This document shows positions 26,717 to 36,039 of a stretch of DNA of 41,399 bases, in pieces. Origin of the DNA: an uncultured Granulosicoccaceae bacterium (GTDB lineage: Bacteria > Pseudomonadota > Gammaproteobacteria > Granulosicoccales > Granulosicoccaceae); the NCBI GenBank assembly GCA_938035945.1, contig CALHOU010000053.1, forward strand, positions 1 through 41,399. The letters run 5' to 3'. Numbering within the stretch: position 1 is the stretch's first letter; the number at the start of each line of letters is the position of its first letter. Under the pieces are notes generated by a model that had not been told where the DNA came from, did not search any database, and saw nothing but the letters and a program-made list of their open reading frames with translations. A program made the position numbers and the translations under genes.

Positions 26717-27763
26717 TTAAGCGCTCTGGGCACCCGGTGCTGGCAGTACAAATTGTAAAGCGTCTTCTACGAGCTGAACAACGTCGGTACAGCGCGTAGC
26801 GTTCTCACTTAAATGGCGCCGCCATAGCCTGGCACCGGGTACATTGTGATACAGCGATACGATATGTCGCGTTAGTGCACTGGGCTTTACGCCCTGGTCG
26901 ACCCAGGTTTGCACATACTGTGCATACTCACGCGCAACCTGGGCCAAGGCTTGCGCATCAAACACGCAGGCGTTGGATTGCGGCAACTGGCTAAACACTT
27001 GCTCGTCGGCACGGCCTAAAAAACCGGGCGTGTAATACGCTTTGCGTCCAGACATAACACCATCGACATATTGCAAGTGCGTTTGCACATCGTCCCATGT
27101 ATCCACCCCACCATTAATGGTGATGTGCAAATCGGGCAGTGTTTCTTTTAGGCGATACACATACGGGTATCGTAGTGGTGGAATGGTACGGTTTTCTTTC
27201 GGGCTCAAACCATCAAGCCAGGCTTTTCGCGCGTGCACAATAAACACCTCACACCCTGCATCAGCCACTTCACGCACAAAAAGTTCAAGCGCTTCATAGC
27301 TGTCATCACGATCGATGCCGAGTCGACACTTAACCGAAACTGGAACACTCACGGCGTCTTGCATTGCGCGCACACAGCTGGCAACGGTTGCAGGCTCTGC
27401 CATCAAGCAGGCACCAAAACGGCCCGATTTAACCCGATCACTTGGGCAACCAACATTAATATTGATTTCATCATAGCCCCAGCTCTCACCCACCACAGCA
27501 GCTTCGGCCATTTGCGCAGGGTCAGACCCTCCCAGTTGTAAAACCACCGGATGATCGGCCTCCCCGGTCCCGAGTAAGTACTCTCGATCACCGTGAATTA
27601 CTGCATTGCTTGTGAGCATTTCGGTGTACAACAACGTATGCCGAGTTAGCAAACGCGCCAGATAGCGAAAATGTCTGTCTGACAATTCCATCATTGGCGC
27701 AACCGCAAAGCGACGGCTTGCATCCAGTGCAGTTGGGTAAGTGTTGTTTGATGGTGTACTCAT
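26717..27763 (-). CDS. dusA: tRNA-dihydrouridine(20/20a) synthase DusA
   Basis: This flavoenzyme of about 348 residues reduces uridine 20/20a in the tRNA D-loop. Motifs seen are FAVAPMMELSDRHFRYLARL, the FMN-binding ININVGCPSDRV, the catalytic Cys in GRFGACLMAEP, VKCRLGIDRDDSYE, HARKAWLDGLSPKENR (a DusA-type signature), and ITINGGVDTWDDV. The ATG at 27763 is 8 nt after the stop of the Gfo/Idh/MocA gene. An extension in frame to 27796 overlaps that gene and adds non-conserved sequence, so it was not used. It is probably co-transcribed with the dehydrogenase and the ABC exporter. Confidence 0.95.
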   Translation of the reverse strand: MSTPSNNTYPTALDASRRFAVAPMMELSDRHFRYLARLLTRHTLLYTEMLTSNAVIHGDREYLLGTGEADHPVVLQLGGSDPAQMAEAAVVGESWGYDEININVGCPSDRVKSGRFGACLMAEPATVASCVRAMQDAVSVPVSVKCRLGIDRDDSYEALELFVREVADAGCEVFIVHARKAWLDGLSPKENRTIPPLRYPYVYRLKETLPDLHITINGGVDTWDDVQTHLQYVDGVMSGRKAYYTPGFLGRADEQVFSQLPQSNACVFDAQALAQVAREYAQYVQTWVDQGVKPSALTRHIVSLYHNVPGARLWRRHLSENATRCTDVVQLVEDALQFVLPAPGAQSA

Positions 27764-27771
27764 ATTAATGG

Positions 27772-28887
27772 CTACAGCGAATCCACATTCACCCAAGCTT
27801 GTTTTTCGTGTGACGCCCAGGTGGCAGCCACGACCTGATTAACCATCATGCCGTCTTTAAACGTTGGCCATACCGGTTGTTTAGTGTGAATTGCGTGTAA
27901 AAAATCGCGCGCTTCAATGGTGATCTGATCTTGGTAGCCAGTGCCATGGCCAGGGCCTAAGCAAAAGTTAACGTAATCCGGGTGATCGGTGTTGGTGAGA
28001 ATTTTACGAAAGCCTTGCTGTGCCACTTCACCTTCGCGTTTATAAAGCCAGATCGCATTCTGATCCTCTTGATCAAAACGTATCGCACCGGTGGTGCCGA
28101 ATACTTCATAGATATAACCCATCTTACGACCGGTCGCGACCCGTGAAAAATACAAATGCCCCATCACCCCATTGCTAAAACGACAAACGAATTGTGCGTG
28201 ATCATCGTTAGTGACGTCCTGCATACCACTATCGGTTGGGCGTTGCGTATGCACGGTTTCAATATCAGCACATAGTTTGTCAATAGGACCAATCAATGCC
28301 ATTGCTGCATTGATCATGTGTGGAGATAAGTCTCCCATAGTGCCATTGGAACGACCTGTGGTACGCCATGTGGCCGGCTCTTGTGGGTCGGCAAAAAAGT
28401 CTTCAGTATGTTCACCACGAAAGTAAGTTACATCCCCTATTTCACCAGAGTCGATTAACCGCCGTGCGAACTGCGATGCTGGCGTTCGGATGTAGTTAAA
28501 GCCAACCATGTTGGTGACGTTTGATCGCTCCGCGACTTCAACCATGGCACGACTCTCGGCCAAGGACGCCCCCAATGGCTTTTCGCACAACACCGGTTTA
28601 CCCAAGGCAAAAGCGGCTTTCGCTATTTCCAGATGAGTCTCTTGGGGAGATGCGATTACTATCGCCTCAACCTTTTCGTCATTGACCAAAACGCGCCAGT
28701 CGGACGTCGATCGGTTAAAACCAAAGCTTTTGGCTTTCGCGGCAGCGCCTTTTTCTGTGGTCGCGCAAATCATCTCGCATACAGGCCGTAGGGGTGTATC
28801 GAATACGGTAGCAACAGAGTGCATAGCCACAGAATGGAGTTTTCCCATATAGCCAGTGCCAATAATCCCTATACCAATGTCAGTCAT
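27772..28887 (-). CDS. Gfo/Idh/MocA-family NAD(P)-dependent oxidoreductase
   Basis: This 371-residue protein has an N-terminal Rossmann fold with GIGIIGTGYMGKLHSVAM, then VIASPQETHLEIAKAA and the family motif CEKPLGASLAES with the catalytic-site Lys. The C-terminal alpha/beta domain carries FFADPQEPATWRT and DLSPHMINAAMAL, the His motif of sugar and inositol dehydrogenases. It probably oxidises a cyclitol or sugar, but the substrate is not readable. The ATG at 28887 directly precedes the dinucleotide fold; a longer frame to 28914 has no support. It is transcribed divergently from frmA, leaving about 140 bp between them for promoters. Confidence 0.9.
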   Translation of the reverse strand: MTDIGIGIIGTGYMGKLHSVAMHSVATVFDTPLRPVCEMICATTEKGAAAKAKSFGFNRSTSDWRVLVNDEKVEAIVIASPQETHLEIAKAAFALGKPVLCEKPLGASLAESRAMVEVAERSNVTNMVGFNYIRTPASQFARRLIDSGEIGDVTYFRGEHTEDFFADPQEPATWRTTGRSNGTMGDLSPHMINAAMALIGPIDKLCADIETVHTQRPTDSGMQDVTNDDHAQFVCRFSNGVMGHLYFSRVATGRKMGYIYEVFGTTGAIRFDQEDQNAIWLYKREGEVAQQGFRKILTNTDHPDYVNFCLGPGHGTGYQDQITIEARDFLHAIHTKQPVWPTFKDGMMVNQVVAATWASHEKQAWVNVDSL

Positions 28888-29027
28888 CTGTGGTTCCCAA
28901 TGGTGTAAAAACAATCAATATACGTCCTCTATTATAAAGGTACCGGCCAAATCAAACTGGGCAATTGTGCGATCAACGTTTAATTGAGAGAATGGACAAA
29001 AGTTGGCAATTAAAAGGAACAAGAACT

Positions 29028-30137
29028 ATGAAATCACGTGCAGCCGTCGCCTTTGAGGCAGGAAAACCGCTGGAAGTCGTCGAAGTTGACTTGGAAGGCC
29101 CTAAAGCCGGTGAGGTTTTAGTGGAAATGAAGGCCACTGGTATCTGCCACACAGATGAATTTACCCGCTCAGGTGCTGACCCTGAAGGAGCCTTCCCAGC
29201 CATATTAGGCCATGAGGGTGCTGGCGTGGTGGTTGAAGTTGGCCCAGGCGTGACGAGCTTAGAAGTCGGTGATCACGTTATTCCTTTGTACACCGCCGAA
29301 TGCCGTGAATGTGAGTACTGCCTGAATCCCAAAACTAACTTGTGTCAAAAAGTGCGCGCAACTCAAGGTCAAGGCGTTATGCCTGATGGCACATCACGCT
29401 TTTCGTATAAGGGTGAAAAAATTCTGCACTACATGGGCTGCTCTACTTTTTCTAACTACAGTGTACTGCCAGAAATCTCTTTGGCAAAAGTTCGCAAAGA
29501 CGCACCGTTCGACAAAATTTGTTACATCGGTTGTGGTGTCACCACCGGTATTGGTGCAGTTATGTTTACCGCCAAAGTAGAGCCTAATTCAACCGCCGTG
29601 GTATTCGGCTTAGGTGGTATCGGTTTAAACGTGATTCAGGGCTTACGTATGGTTGGCGCTCGACAAATTGTTGGGGTTGATTTAAATCCTGACAAAGAAG
29701 CCACTGGTAAAATCTTTGGTATGACCGATTTTGTTAACCCAGCCGATCACGGCGACAACCTGGTTGATCATCTTGTTGAGCTCACCGGCGGCGGCGCGGA
29801 CTATTCGTTTGAATGTATCGGTAACGTTGAAGTTATGCGTGCAGCGCTTGAGTGTTGTCACAAAGGTTGGGGCGAGAGCATCATCATCGGTGTGGCAGGC
29901 GCAGGTCAGGAAATTAAAACGCGACCGTTTCAACTAGTAACGGGACGTTCATGGCGCGGTACGGCATTTGGTGGTGCACGTGGGCGCACCGATGTACCAA
30001 AGATTGTTGATATGTATATGGAAGGTCGTATCGATATCGATAACCTGATCACGCACACCATGCCATTGGATGACATCAACAAAGGCTTTGACTTAATGCA
30101 TTCAGGCGAAAGTATTCGCAGTGTGGTGTTGTATTGA
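29028..30137 (+). CDS. frmA: S-(hydroxymethyl)glutathione dehydrogenase / class III alcohol dehydrogenase
   Basis: This 369-residue zinc enzyme begins [20 protein letters not shown], typical of class III ADH. Catalytic zinc ligands are Cys40 (GICHTDEF) and His62 (GHEGAG). Structural zinc ligands are Cys92, 95, 98 and 106 in the [15 protein letters not shown] loop. [12 protein letters not shown] is the NAD site and GVDLNPDKE selects NAD. It oxidises the glutathione adduct of formaldehyde to S-formylglutathione and may also reduce S-nitrosoglutathione. An AAAGGAAC site lies just before the ATG. Its TGA overlaps the fghA ATG (TGATG), so the two steps of the pathway are translationally coupled. 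Confidence 0.96.
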   Translation: MKSRAAVAFEAGKPLEVVEVDLEGPKAGEVLVEMKATGICHTDEFTRSGADPEGAFPAILGHEGAGVVVEVGPGVTSLEVGDHVIPLYTAECRECEYCLNPKTNLCQKVRATQGQGVMPDGTSRFSYKGEKILHYMGCSTFSNYSVLPEISLAKVRKDAPFDKICYIGCGVTTGIGAVMFTAKVEPNSTAVVFGLGGIGLNVIQGLRMVGARQIVGVDLNPDKEATGKIFGMTDFVNPADHGDNLVDHLVELTGGGADYSFECIGNVEVMRAALECCHKGWGESIIIGVAGAGQEIKTRPFQLVTGRSWRGTAFGGARGRTDVPKIVDMYMEGRIDIDNLITHTMPLDDINKGFDLMHSGESIRSVVLY

Positions 30138-30970
30138 TGGAAACAGAATCAAGCTGGGCTAGCCACGGCGGCGTATTGTCGGTTCACACACATCAAAGCG
30201 ATGTGTGTAACTGTCCGATGCGTTTTGGCGTTTATGCTCCACCGCAGGCGAAAGTTCGCGATGTACCAGTGCTATGGTATTTATCTGGTCTTACGTGCAG
30301 CTGGGCTAATGTGATGGAAAAGTCCGGTATTCAAGAAGCGGCTGCCAAGCATGGCATCATGATCATCGCACCCGACACCAGCCCGCGTGGCGACGATGTT
30401 GCAGATGATGACGCCTATGATCTTGGCCAAGGCGCCGGTTTTTATCTTACTGCCACACAGGCGCCGTGGTCTAAGCACTTTAAAATGGACCAATACATCA
30501 CTGATGAACTGCAAGCCCTGGTACTGAAAGAGTTCCCAGCCAATGCGAATGCGCAAGGCATCACCGGACATTCCATGGGCGGACATGGCGCACTCACACT
30601 GCACTTAAAGCATCCGCAACTGTATAAGAGCGTATCGGCTTTCTCTCCCATTACCTCTCCGTCTATTGTGCCGTGGGGCGATAAGGCGCTTAGCACTTAC
30701 TTAGGCGACGACAAACAAACTTGGGCAAACTACGATGCATGTGAGTTAGTTAAGTCGCAGGCAAGCAGTGCGAGCATGCTAATTGATACCGGTACCAGCG
30801 ATCAATTTTTGGAAGAGCAATTAAAACCAGAATTGTTTATAGCGGCGTGTAACGAAAACAATCAGGCGCTTAATTACCGCATGCAGCCTGGCTATGATCA
30901 TTCGTATTATTTTATTGCCTCGTTTGTTGCCGATCATATTGAGCATCACGCGCAAACCTTAAACAGCTAA
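30137..30970 (+). CDS. fghA: S-formylglutathione hydrolase
   Basis: This 277-residue esterase-D-type alpha/beta hydrolase carries the nucleophile elbow GHSMGGHGALTLHL (Ser about 146), the upstream oxyanion-region motif YLSGLTCSWANVMEKSG, the acid region DTGTSDQFLEEQ and the catalytic His in GYDHSYYFI. It hydrolyses S-formylglutathione to formate and glutathione, completing formaldehyde detoxification begun by FrmA. The ATG overlaps the frmA stop. A TTG three bases upstream is possible but unnecessary. The next gene starts 2 nt after its stop. Confidence 0.95.
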   Translation: METESSWASHGGVLSVHTHQSDVCNCPMRFGVYAPPQAKVRDVPVLWYLSGLTCSWANVMEKSGIQEAAAKHGIMIIAPDTSPRGDDVADDDAYDLGQGAGFYLTATQAPWSKHFKMDQYITDELQALVLKEFPANANAQGITGHSMGGHGALTLHLKHPQLYKSVSAFSPITSPSIVPWGDKALSTYLGDDKQTWANYDACELVKSQASSASMLIDTGTSDQFLEEQLKPELFIAACNENNQALNYRMQPGYDHSYYFIASFVADHIEHHAQTLNS

Positions 30971-30972
30971 GC

Positions 30973-31551
30973 ATGAGCACCATCAGCACTGTGTCGGAAC
31001 TTCGGGCGCTTTACGGCTCGCCGACCAGTGCGTCGGTAAAAAAGCAAACACAACTATTAAATGACACTTACCGAACCTGGTTAGCGCAGTCGTGTTTTTT
31101 CGTTATCGCATCTGCCGGTCCTGATGGTGTGGATTGCACACCGCGCGGTGACGAAGCTAATCAAGCTTTCGAAATTCTCGATAATAAAACCATTCTCATC
31201 CCCGACCGTCGTGGTAATAACCGGCTCGATACCCTCAGTAATATCGTAAGCAATCCACGCGTTGCCTTGTTATTTTTCATTCCGGGCATTGAACAAACCT
31301 TGCGCGTAATTGGTCGCGCAACCGTCAGCGATGACGACAGCTTACTCGATCATTTTGCACTGGATGGAAAACGCCCGATAACGTGCATCAAGGTCACTAT
31401 TGACGCCGTGTTTTTTCAGAACAACCGCGCGCTGGCTCGCTCTAAGCTCTGGACCACAGAGCACATTGATCAATCCGCAGTACCAACACCCGGGCAAATG
31501 ATTCAAAGTGTTGATCCCGATTTTGACCCTGACAGTTACGACGCCGGTTAA
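30973..31551 (+). CDS. PPOX-type FMN-dependent flavoprotein (MSMEG_1061-like)
   Basis: This 192-residue protein has the pyridoxamine-phosphate-oxidase-like split barrel: CFFVIASAGPDGVDCTPRGDE, then PDRRGNNRLDTLSNIVSNPRVALLFF and IPGIEQTLRVIGRAT. That pattern matches the MSMEG_1061/DR2398 subgroup of FMN-binding flavoproteins rather than true PdxH. It probably binds FMN (or F420-like cofactors in other lineages) and catalyses an unassigned redox reaction. It begins 2 nt after fghA and is followed after 12 nt by a flavin monooxygenase, so it belongs to the formaldehyde operon by position. A direct role in C1 metabolism is not shown. Confidence 0.83.
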   Translation: MSTISTVSELRALYGSPTSASVKKQTQLLNDTYRTWLAQSCFFVIASAGPDGVDCTPRGDEANQAFEILDNKTILIPDRRGNNRLDTLSNIVSNPRVALLFFIPGIEQTLRVIGRATVSDDDSLLDHFALDGKRPITCIKVTIDAVFFQNNRALARSKLWTTEHIDQSAVPTPGQMIQSVDPDFDPDSYDAG

Positions 31552-31563
31552 CCTCCCTCACAC

Positions 31564-32814
31564 GTGAAAACTATCGCCATTATCGGATGTGGACCAGCAG
31601 GCTTATCGGCTGCGATCGCATTGCACGATGCTGGACACACAGTGTGTATATACGAGCAGTTTGATGAAGCGGGACCCGTGGGTTCTGGCTTGATGTTGCA
31701 ACCCACAGGCTTAGACGTACTGAATCGTTGGGGCTTGCGTGAACGCGCAGAACACTTAGGTCAGCGCATTGATGGCATGCTCGGGCGCATAGCTCCAGAA
31801 GGTAAAGTGGTGCTCGACATTCAATACAAAGCTTTGCACAAAAAGCAACGCGAACCGCTCTATGGTGTGGCCATACACAGAGCTTCCTTGTTTCATGTGT
31901 TGCATGAAGCTGTTGTAGAACGGGGCATCACTATTGTCACCAGCGCAAACATTGTCGATGTATCGAATACATCGAGCAACACGGTGCAAGTGATAGACGA
32001 AACAGGAAAAAGACACACAGAAGAGTTTGACTTTATCGTCGATGCATCAGGCGCACACTCTAACTTGGCAAACAGTTATGGGCGAAGCAAACAACCAACG
32101 CCGTTAGCCTACGGCGCTTTGTGGACAACCGTTGAACTGGATGAACAAAACTTTGATAAGACCCTACTCGAACAACGCTACGATGCGGCCCGAATTATGG
32201 TCGGCGTTTTGCCGTGTGGTCGTTTACCAAATGATGATAAATCGCTTGCCACATTATTCTGGAGTATTCGAGCGGATCAATTGGCAGTGTTTAAAGCCGA
32301 TGGATTACAGGCATGGAAGCAAGCCGTCGTACAACAGTGGCCAACAGTAAGCAGCTTGCTCAATAAGATAAACAGTATTGAACAGCTTACCCATGCCACC
32401 TATGTGCACCACACCATGCGCAAACCTTTCGCACGCAATATCATTTTTATCGGTGATGCCGCCCATGCCACCAGCCCTCAACTTGGGCAAGGTGCAAACA
32501 TGGCCTTACTCGACGCATTAGCGCTGGCGCAAGCGATAATCATTGATGATCGCTTTGACAAATTCGCTGCACTGTATGCACGCATGCGCGGCCGTCACGT
32601 AAAACTGTTTCAGACCGCGAGTTGGTTGCTCACACCGTTCTACCAATCTGACAACCGCGCCCTGCCTCTGATTCGCGACACCTTGTTCGAACCGGTAACC
32701 AAATTACCCTTTGCCGCTAGCATGGTGGCATCGCTGGGGTCAGGCCTACTGACCAACCCAGCGGCCACGATAGACCGAGTTGGCTCTCACGCATCCAGAA
32801 CGAGCGACACGTGA
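31564..32814 (+). CDS. FAD-dependent monooxygenase (UbiH / salicylate-hydroxylase-like)
   Basis: This 416-residue group A flavin monooxygenase has the N-terminal ADP-binding fold IAIIGCGPAGLSAAIALHDAG and the FAD ribityl motif FIGDAAHATSPQLGQGANMAL. Between them is a substrate-domain region with DFIVDASGAHS, the DG-type motif. Such enzymes use NAD(P)H and oxygen to hydroxylate aromatic or similar rings. The GTG start at 31564 directly precedes the fold. The final TGA overlaps the GTG start of the next gene (GTGA). The substrate cannot be inferred, and a link to the upstream formaldehyde genes is only positional. Confidence 0.88.
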   Translation: MKTIAIIGCGPAGLSAAIALHDAGHTVCIYEQFDEAGPVGSGLMLQPTGLDVLNRWGLRERAEHLGQRIDGMLGRIAPEGKVVLDIQYKALHKKQREPLYGVAIHRASLFHVLHEAVVERGITIVTSANIVDVSNTSSNTVQVIDETGKRHTEEFDFIVDASGAHSNLANSYGRSKQPTPLAYGALWTTVELDEQNFDKTLLEQRYDAARIMVGVLPCGRLPNDDKSLATLFWSIRADQLAVFKADGLQAWKQAVVQQWPTVSSLLNKINSIEQLTHATYVHHTMRKPFARNIIFIGDAAHATSPQLGQGANMALLDALALAQAIIIDDRFDKFAALYARMRGRHVKLFQTASWLLTPFYQSDNRALPLIRDTLFEPVTKLPFAASMVASLGSGLLTNPAATIDRVGSHASRTSDT

Positions 32815-34487
32815 TAAACAGTAAACGCGTGCTGATCATCGGTGGCTACGGAGAGTTTGGTGGTCGTCTTGCGCAGCTGCTTGTACGCGATGGGCATGAT
32901 GTCATTGTTGCCGGACGAAATCTGGACAAAGCGCAGCGGTTTTGCCAACGACACGCTTGCAAAGCATTACAACTGGATATCAATAACGACTTAAGTTCGT
33001 TGGCGACGATCAAAGTCGATGTCATTGTGGATGCTGCTGGCCCTTATCAAGCCTACGGTCAAAATGATGAACGCTACCGTGTGGCAAAAGCAGCACTCGA
33101 ATGTGGCGCACACTATCTTGACTTAAGCGACGATGGAAATTTCTCCGCCGGGTTAACTGTGCTGGATGGATTTGCCAAGTCAAAAAATTTGGTCGCCTTA
33201 TCCGGCGCATCTACCACGCCAGCGATATCCGGTGCAGTGATCAGCAACATGAAACTTGGCGTGAAGACAATAGATAAAATTGAAACCAGTATATTGCCTG
33301 GTTGCCGTGCACCGCAGGGACATGCTGTTATGCGTGCGATACTCGACCAAGTTGGAAACCCAATTCAATTTTGGCGTAACAAGCAATGGACCGCGCACAC
33401 CGGTTGGTCTAACCCTGTGAAAAAACGAATTGGCCATACCATAGCACGTGATGCCAATTTGATTATGGCAGCAGATGCGTTGTTATTTCCAGACCACTTT
33501 AAAGCCAAGTCTGTTTTATTTAGAGCTGGATTAGAAGTGTCAATCATGAACCGCTCATTATATTGGTTAAGTTTGCTGCGCAGCCGATCACTACTACCAA
33601 ACTTGGTCAAGTTCATCACTCCCTTGCGTTGGCTGGCCGATCGCATTACACCGTTTGGACGTGATACCGGGGGTATGCTAGTTGAGTTGATCGGACAGCG
33701 AGAAACAGATTCAGAACAACTCGTGCATAAGCGCTGGCAATTGAGAGCAGAACCCGCCCAAGGCCCGTTTGTACCTGCCGTACCGGCACGCGCTTTGATT
33801 CGCAAGATTGATAATATGACCTCTGGTGCCCGCGTTTGTATTAGCGAACTGAGTTTGCAATATTACGCTGATGCCATGAGTGATCTAGGGTTAACAACAG
33901 AACTCAACGAAAATGCGTTCGAGTATCTTTTTCAACAATCGCTAGGAACGGATTGGCACGCACTTCCCAGCGCAATCCAGGCCACGCACAAAGTCATTGA
34001 TCAACGTGTGCTGACTGGGACGGCTAAAATTACTCGCGGCACATCGCCTTTAACTCAGTTGGCTGCAGCGGTATTCCGATTTCCACCTGCAGCGGAAGAA
34101 ATCCCTGTTAAAGTGACCAAAACGCGTGAAGGGGAACATGAGATTTGGGTACGCGACTTCAACGCAAAGCAGTTTAAGTCCACACTGCGGTTGACACACG
34201 ATTCGTCAATGAAAGACCCTATGCGCACAGACAGGCATACCGATGTGCATATAATAGAAGAACAGTTTGGCTTGCTCAAATTCAAGTTACGGTTGCGCCT
34301 TGAACACAATGCCATGCATTTCGATGTAGTACGTGGCTCTTGTCTCGGCTTACCTATTCCTCGTTTGTTACTGCCAATAAGTAATACACGCGAATTTGTA
34401 AAAGACGACACTATGCATTTTTATGTGGAATTACTCGCACCGTTTAATCTCGGACTCATAGTGCGCTATGAAGGTTGGTTAAAATGA
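32811..34487 (+). CDS. Saccharopine-dehydrogenase-like NADP-binding protein with C-terminal DUF4166
   Basis: This 558-residue two-domain protein starts with a Rossmann fold, KRVLIIGGYGEFGGRLAQLL, with IVDAAGPYQAYG and ECGAHYLDLSDDG as in saccharopine-reductase-like proteins of unknown substrate. From about residue 370 a beta-rich DUF4166 domain follows (GTSPLTQLAAAVFRFPPAAE, HEIWVRDFNAKQFKS, FGLLKFKLRLRLEHNAMHFD). Some members of this fusion are annotated as membrane or lipid related, but their reaction is unknown. The GTG start overlaps the previous gene's stop by 4 nt. It is the last gene of the frmA run. Confidence 0.85.
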   Translation: MINSKRVLIIGGYGEFGGRLAQLLVRDGHDVIVAGRNLDKAQRFCQRHACKALQLDINNDLSSLATIKVDVIVDAAGPYQAYGQNDERYRVAKAALECGAHYLDLSDDGNFSAGLTVLDGFAKSKNLVALSGASTTPAISGAVISNMKLGVKTIDKIETSILPGCRAPQGHAVMRAILDQVGNPIQFWRNKQWTAHTGWSNPVKKRIGHTIARDANLIMAADALLFPDHFKAKSVLFRAGLEVSIMNRSLYWLSLLRSRSLLPNLVKFITPLRWLADRITPFGRDTGGMLVELIGQRETDSEQLVHKRWQLRAEPAQGPFVPAVPARALIRKIDNMTSGARVCISELSLQYYADAMSDLGLTTELNENAFEYLFQQSLGTDWHALPSAIQATHKVIDQRVLTGTAKITRGTSPLTQLAAAVFRFPPAAEEIPVKVTKTREGEHEIWVRDFNAKQFKSTLRLTHDSSMKDPMRTDRHTDVHIIEEQFGLLKFKLRLRLEHNAMHFDVVRGSCLGLPIPRLLLPISNTREFVKDDTMHFYVELLAPFNLGLIVRYEGWLK

Positions 34488-34496
34488 GCTATCGAA

Positions 34497-34528
34497 CATT
34501 TATATTAATATCACGCTTTAATAAAGCT
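34497..34528. repeat. AT-rich palindromes upstream of selO
   Basis: In the 52-bp gap before selO are ATATTAATAT and GCTTT-AAT-AAAGC, a perfect 5-bp hairpin. They may be part of a promoter or short terminator, but there is no U-tract and no clear -35/-10 pair. Confidence 0.25.
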
Positions 34529-34539
34529 GCAGTCATCAC

Positions 34540-36033
34540 ATGAGCCAACAAACGCTATTCGATTTTGATAATTCCTACGTGAATCTATCGCCAAAGTTAT
34601 TTAGCAATCAATCGCCCACGCCGGTGTCAAACCCAAGCATGATTGCACTAAACCACACCTTGGTGGAACAGTTGGGTTTAAATACCAGCGACTTTCAAAC
34701 CGACGAGGGTTTAGCCGTACTCTCTGGCAACCGCATCCCAAGCGGTGCAGAGCCCATTGCTACTGCCTACGCGGGTCATCAGTTCGGCAACTGGGTTCCT
34801 CAGTTAGGCGACGGTCGAGCAGTTCTATTAGGTGAGATTGTCAATAAAGAGGGCACCCGATACGATATCCAACTCAAAGGCGCAGGGCCAACCCCCTACT
34901 CACGCAATGGCGATGGACGCGCAGCTGTTGGTCCAGTGGTTCGAGAGTACGTGGTTAGCGAAGCCATGGCCGCGTTGGGCGTGCCCACAACCCGTGCACT
35001 TGCCGCGGTGAGCACGGGCGATACTGTCCGACGTGAAACGCTTCTGCCTGGTGCGATATTAACACGTGTTGCAAGCAGTCATATTCGGGTTGGTACGTTT
35101 CAGTTTTTTGCAGCCAGGCGCGACACGGAAACGATAAAACTATTAACTGATCACGTCATTAGTCGACACTACCCGCAACTGCGCGATGCGAGCAACCCAC
35201 CCCTAGCCCTGTTAGCTGAAACTTTAAAGCAACAGGTAGAACTCATTGCGCATTGGCAATCGATTGGCTTTATTCACGGCGTTATGAACACTGACAACGC
35301 ATCGGTAGCTGGAATTACCATCGACTACGGCCCCTGCGCGTTTATGGATACCTATCATCCGAGCACCGTCTTTAGCTCTATCGATCACGCTAGTCGCTAT
35401 GCGTATCAAAATCAGCCCAGCATTGCGCAATGGAACATGGCTAATCTGGCCCAATGCTTACTGGCTATAATCGACGAAGACGAAGATAAAGCCTTGCAGG
35501 CAGCGCAAGACGTAATCGACTCGTTCCCTGCTTTGTTTAGTGAATCCTATTTAAGCCGTTTTCGACATAAGCTTGGTTTATCAACAGAGCAGGAAAATGA
35601 TGAAAAGCTCATTGCCGACTTTCTTGTGCTTATGCAAGAGTCGCACATGGATTTTACCAATACGTTTCGCCAATTAAGCACGCAAATGGATGACGTGCAA
35701 GCGAATACCTTGCAAGCGCAGAACAACACTGATTCGTTTTTCGAAAAGTCCGAAACACAGCAATGGATTAGTCGATGGCATGCTCGAATGCAACGCGACA
35801 ACAATTCAACGGAAGCACGCGTTGAAATAATGCACCAAAACAACCCTGCATATATACCGCGTAACCATAAAGTTGAACAAATTATTGCGGCCGCAACTGA
35901 GCAAAACTACAAACCGATGGAACAAATGTTGAGCGTATTGAGCAATCCATACAAAGAACAACCCAATATGCAGGCATACGCGCAAGCGCCAAACGAGGAT
36001 GAAATTGTACGGGCAACTTTTTGTGGAACCTAG
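34540..36033 (+). CDS. selO: Protein adenylyltransferase SelO (YdiU family)
   Basis: This 497-residue pseudokinase-fold AMPylase transfers AMP to Ser/Thr/Tyr of target proteins during redox stress. Conserved blocks include ATAYAGHQFGNWVPQLGDGR, LKGAGPTPYSRNGDGRA, REYVVSEAMAALGVPTTRAL, GTFQFFAARRD, the metal-binding HGVMNTDN and DYGPCAFMDTYHP, all typical of SelO. The C-terminus ends TFCGT, keeping the Cys near the end that in E. coli SelO forms a regulatory disulfide and in some eukaryotes is selenocysteine. Length is close to E. coli (478). It ends 6 nt from the convergent CYTH stop. No strong Shine-Dalgarno precedes the ATG. Confidence 0.95.
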   Translation: MSQQTLFDFDNSYVNLSPKLFSNQSPTPVSNPSMIALNHTLVEQLGLNTSDFQTDEGLAVLSGNRIPSGAEPIATAYAGHQFGNWVPQLGDGRAVLLGEIVNKEGTRYDIQLKGAGPTPYSRNGDGRAAVGPVVREYVVSEAMAALGVPTTRALAAVSTGDTVRRETLLPGAILTRVASSHIRVGTFQFFAARRDTETIKLLTDHVISRHYPQLRDASNPPLALLAETLKQQVELIAHWQSIGFIHGVMNTDNASVAGITIDYGPCAFMDTYHPSTVFSSIDHASRYAYQNQPSIAQWNMANLAQCLLAIIDEDEDKALQAAQDVIDSFPALFSESYLSRFRHKLGLSTEQENDEKLIADFLVLMQESHMDFTNTFRQLSTQMDDVQANTLQAQNNTDSFFEKSETQQWISRWHARMQRDNNSTEARVEIMHQNNPAYIPRNHKVEQIIAAATEQNYKPMEQMLSVLSNPYKEQPNMQAYAQAPNEDEIVRATFCGT

Positions 36034-36039
36034 CGCAAC

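Noticed and set aside
33365..33805. 146-residue antisense frame inside the DUF4166 fusion gene
   Set aside because: It is antisense to a well-supported gene, with no recognisable domain.
32811..34487. Lysine-pathway saccharopine dehydrogenase
   Set aside because: Only the NADP-binding half resembles that family; the C-terminal DUF4166 and the context do not fit lysine metabolism.
36022..36033. Selenocysteine at the SelO C-terminus
   Set aside because: The codon before Gly-Thr is TGT (Cys), the gene ends in a normal TAG, and no SECIS-like element was seen.
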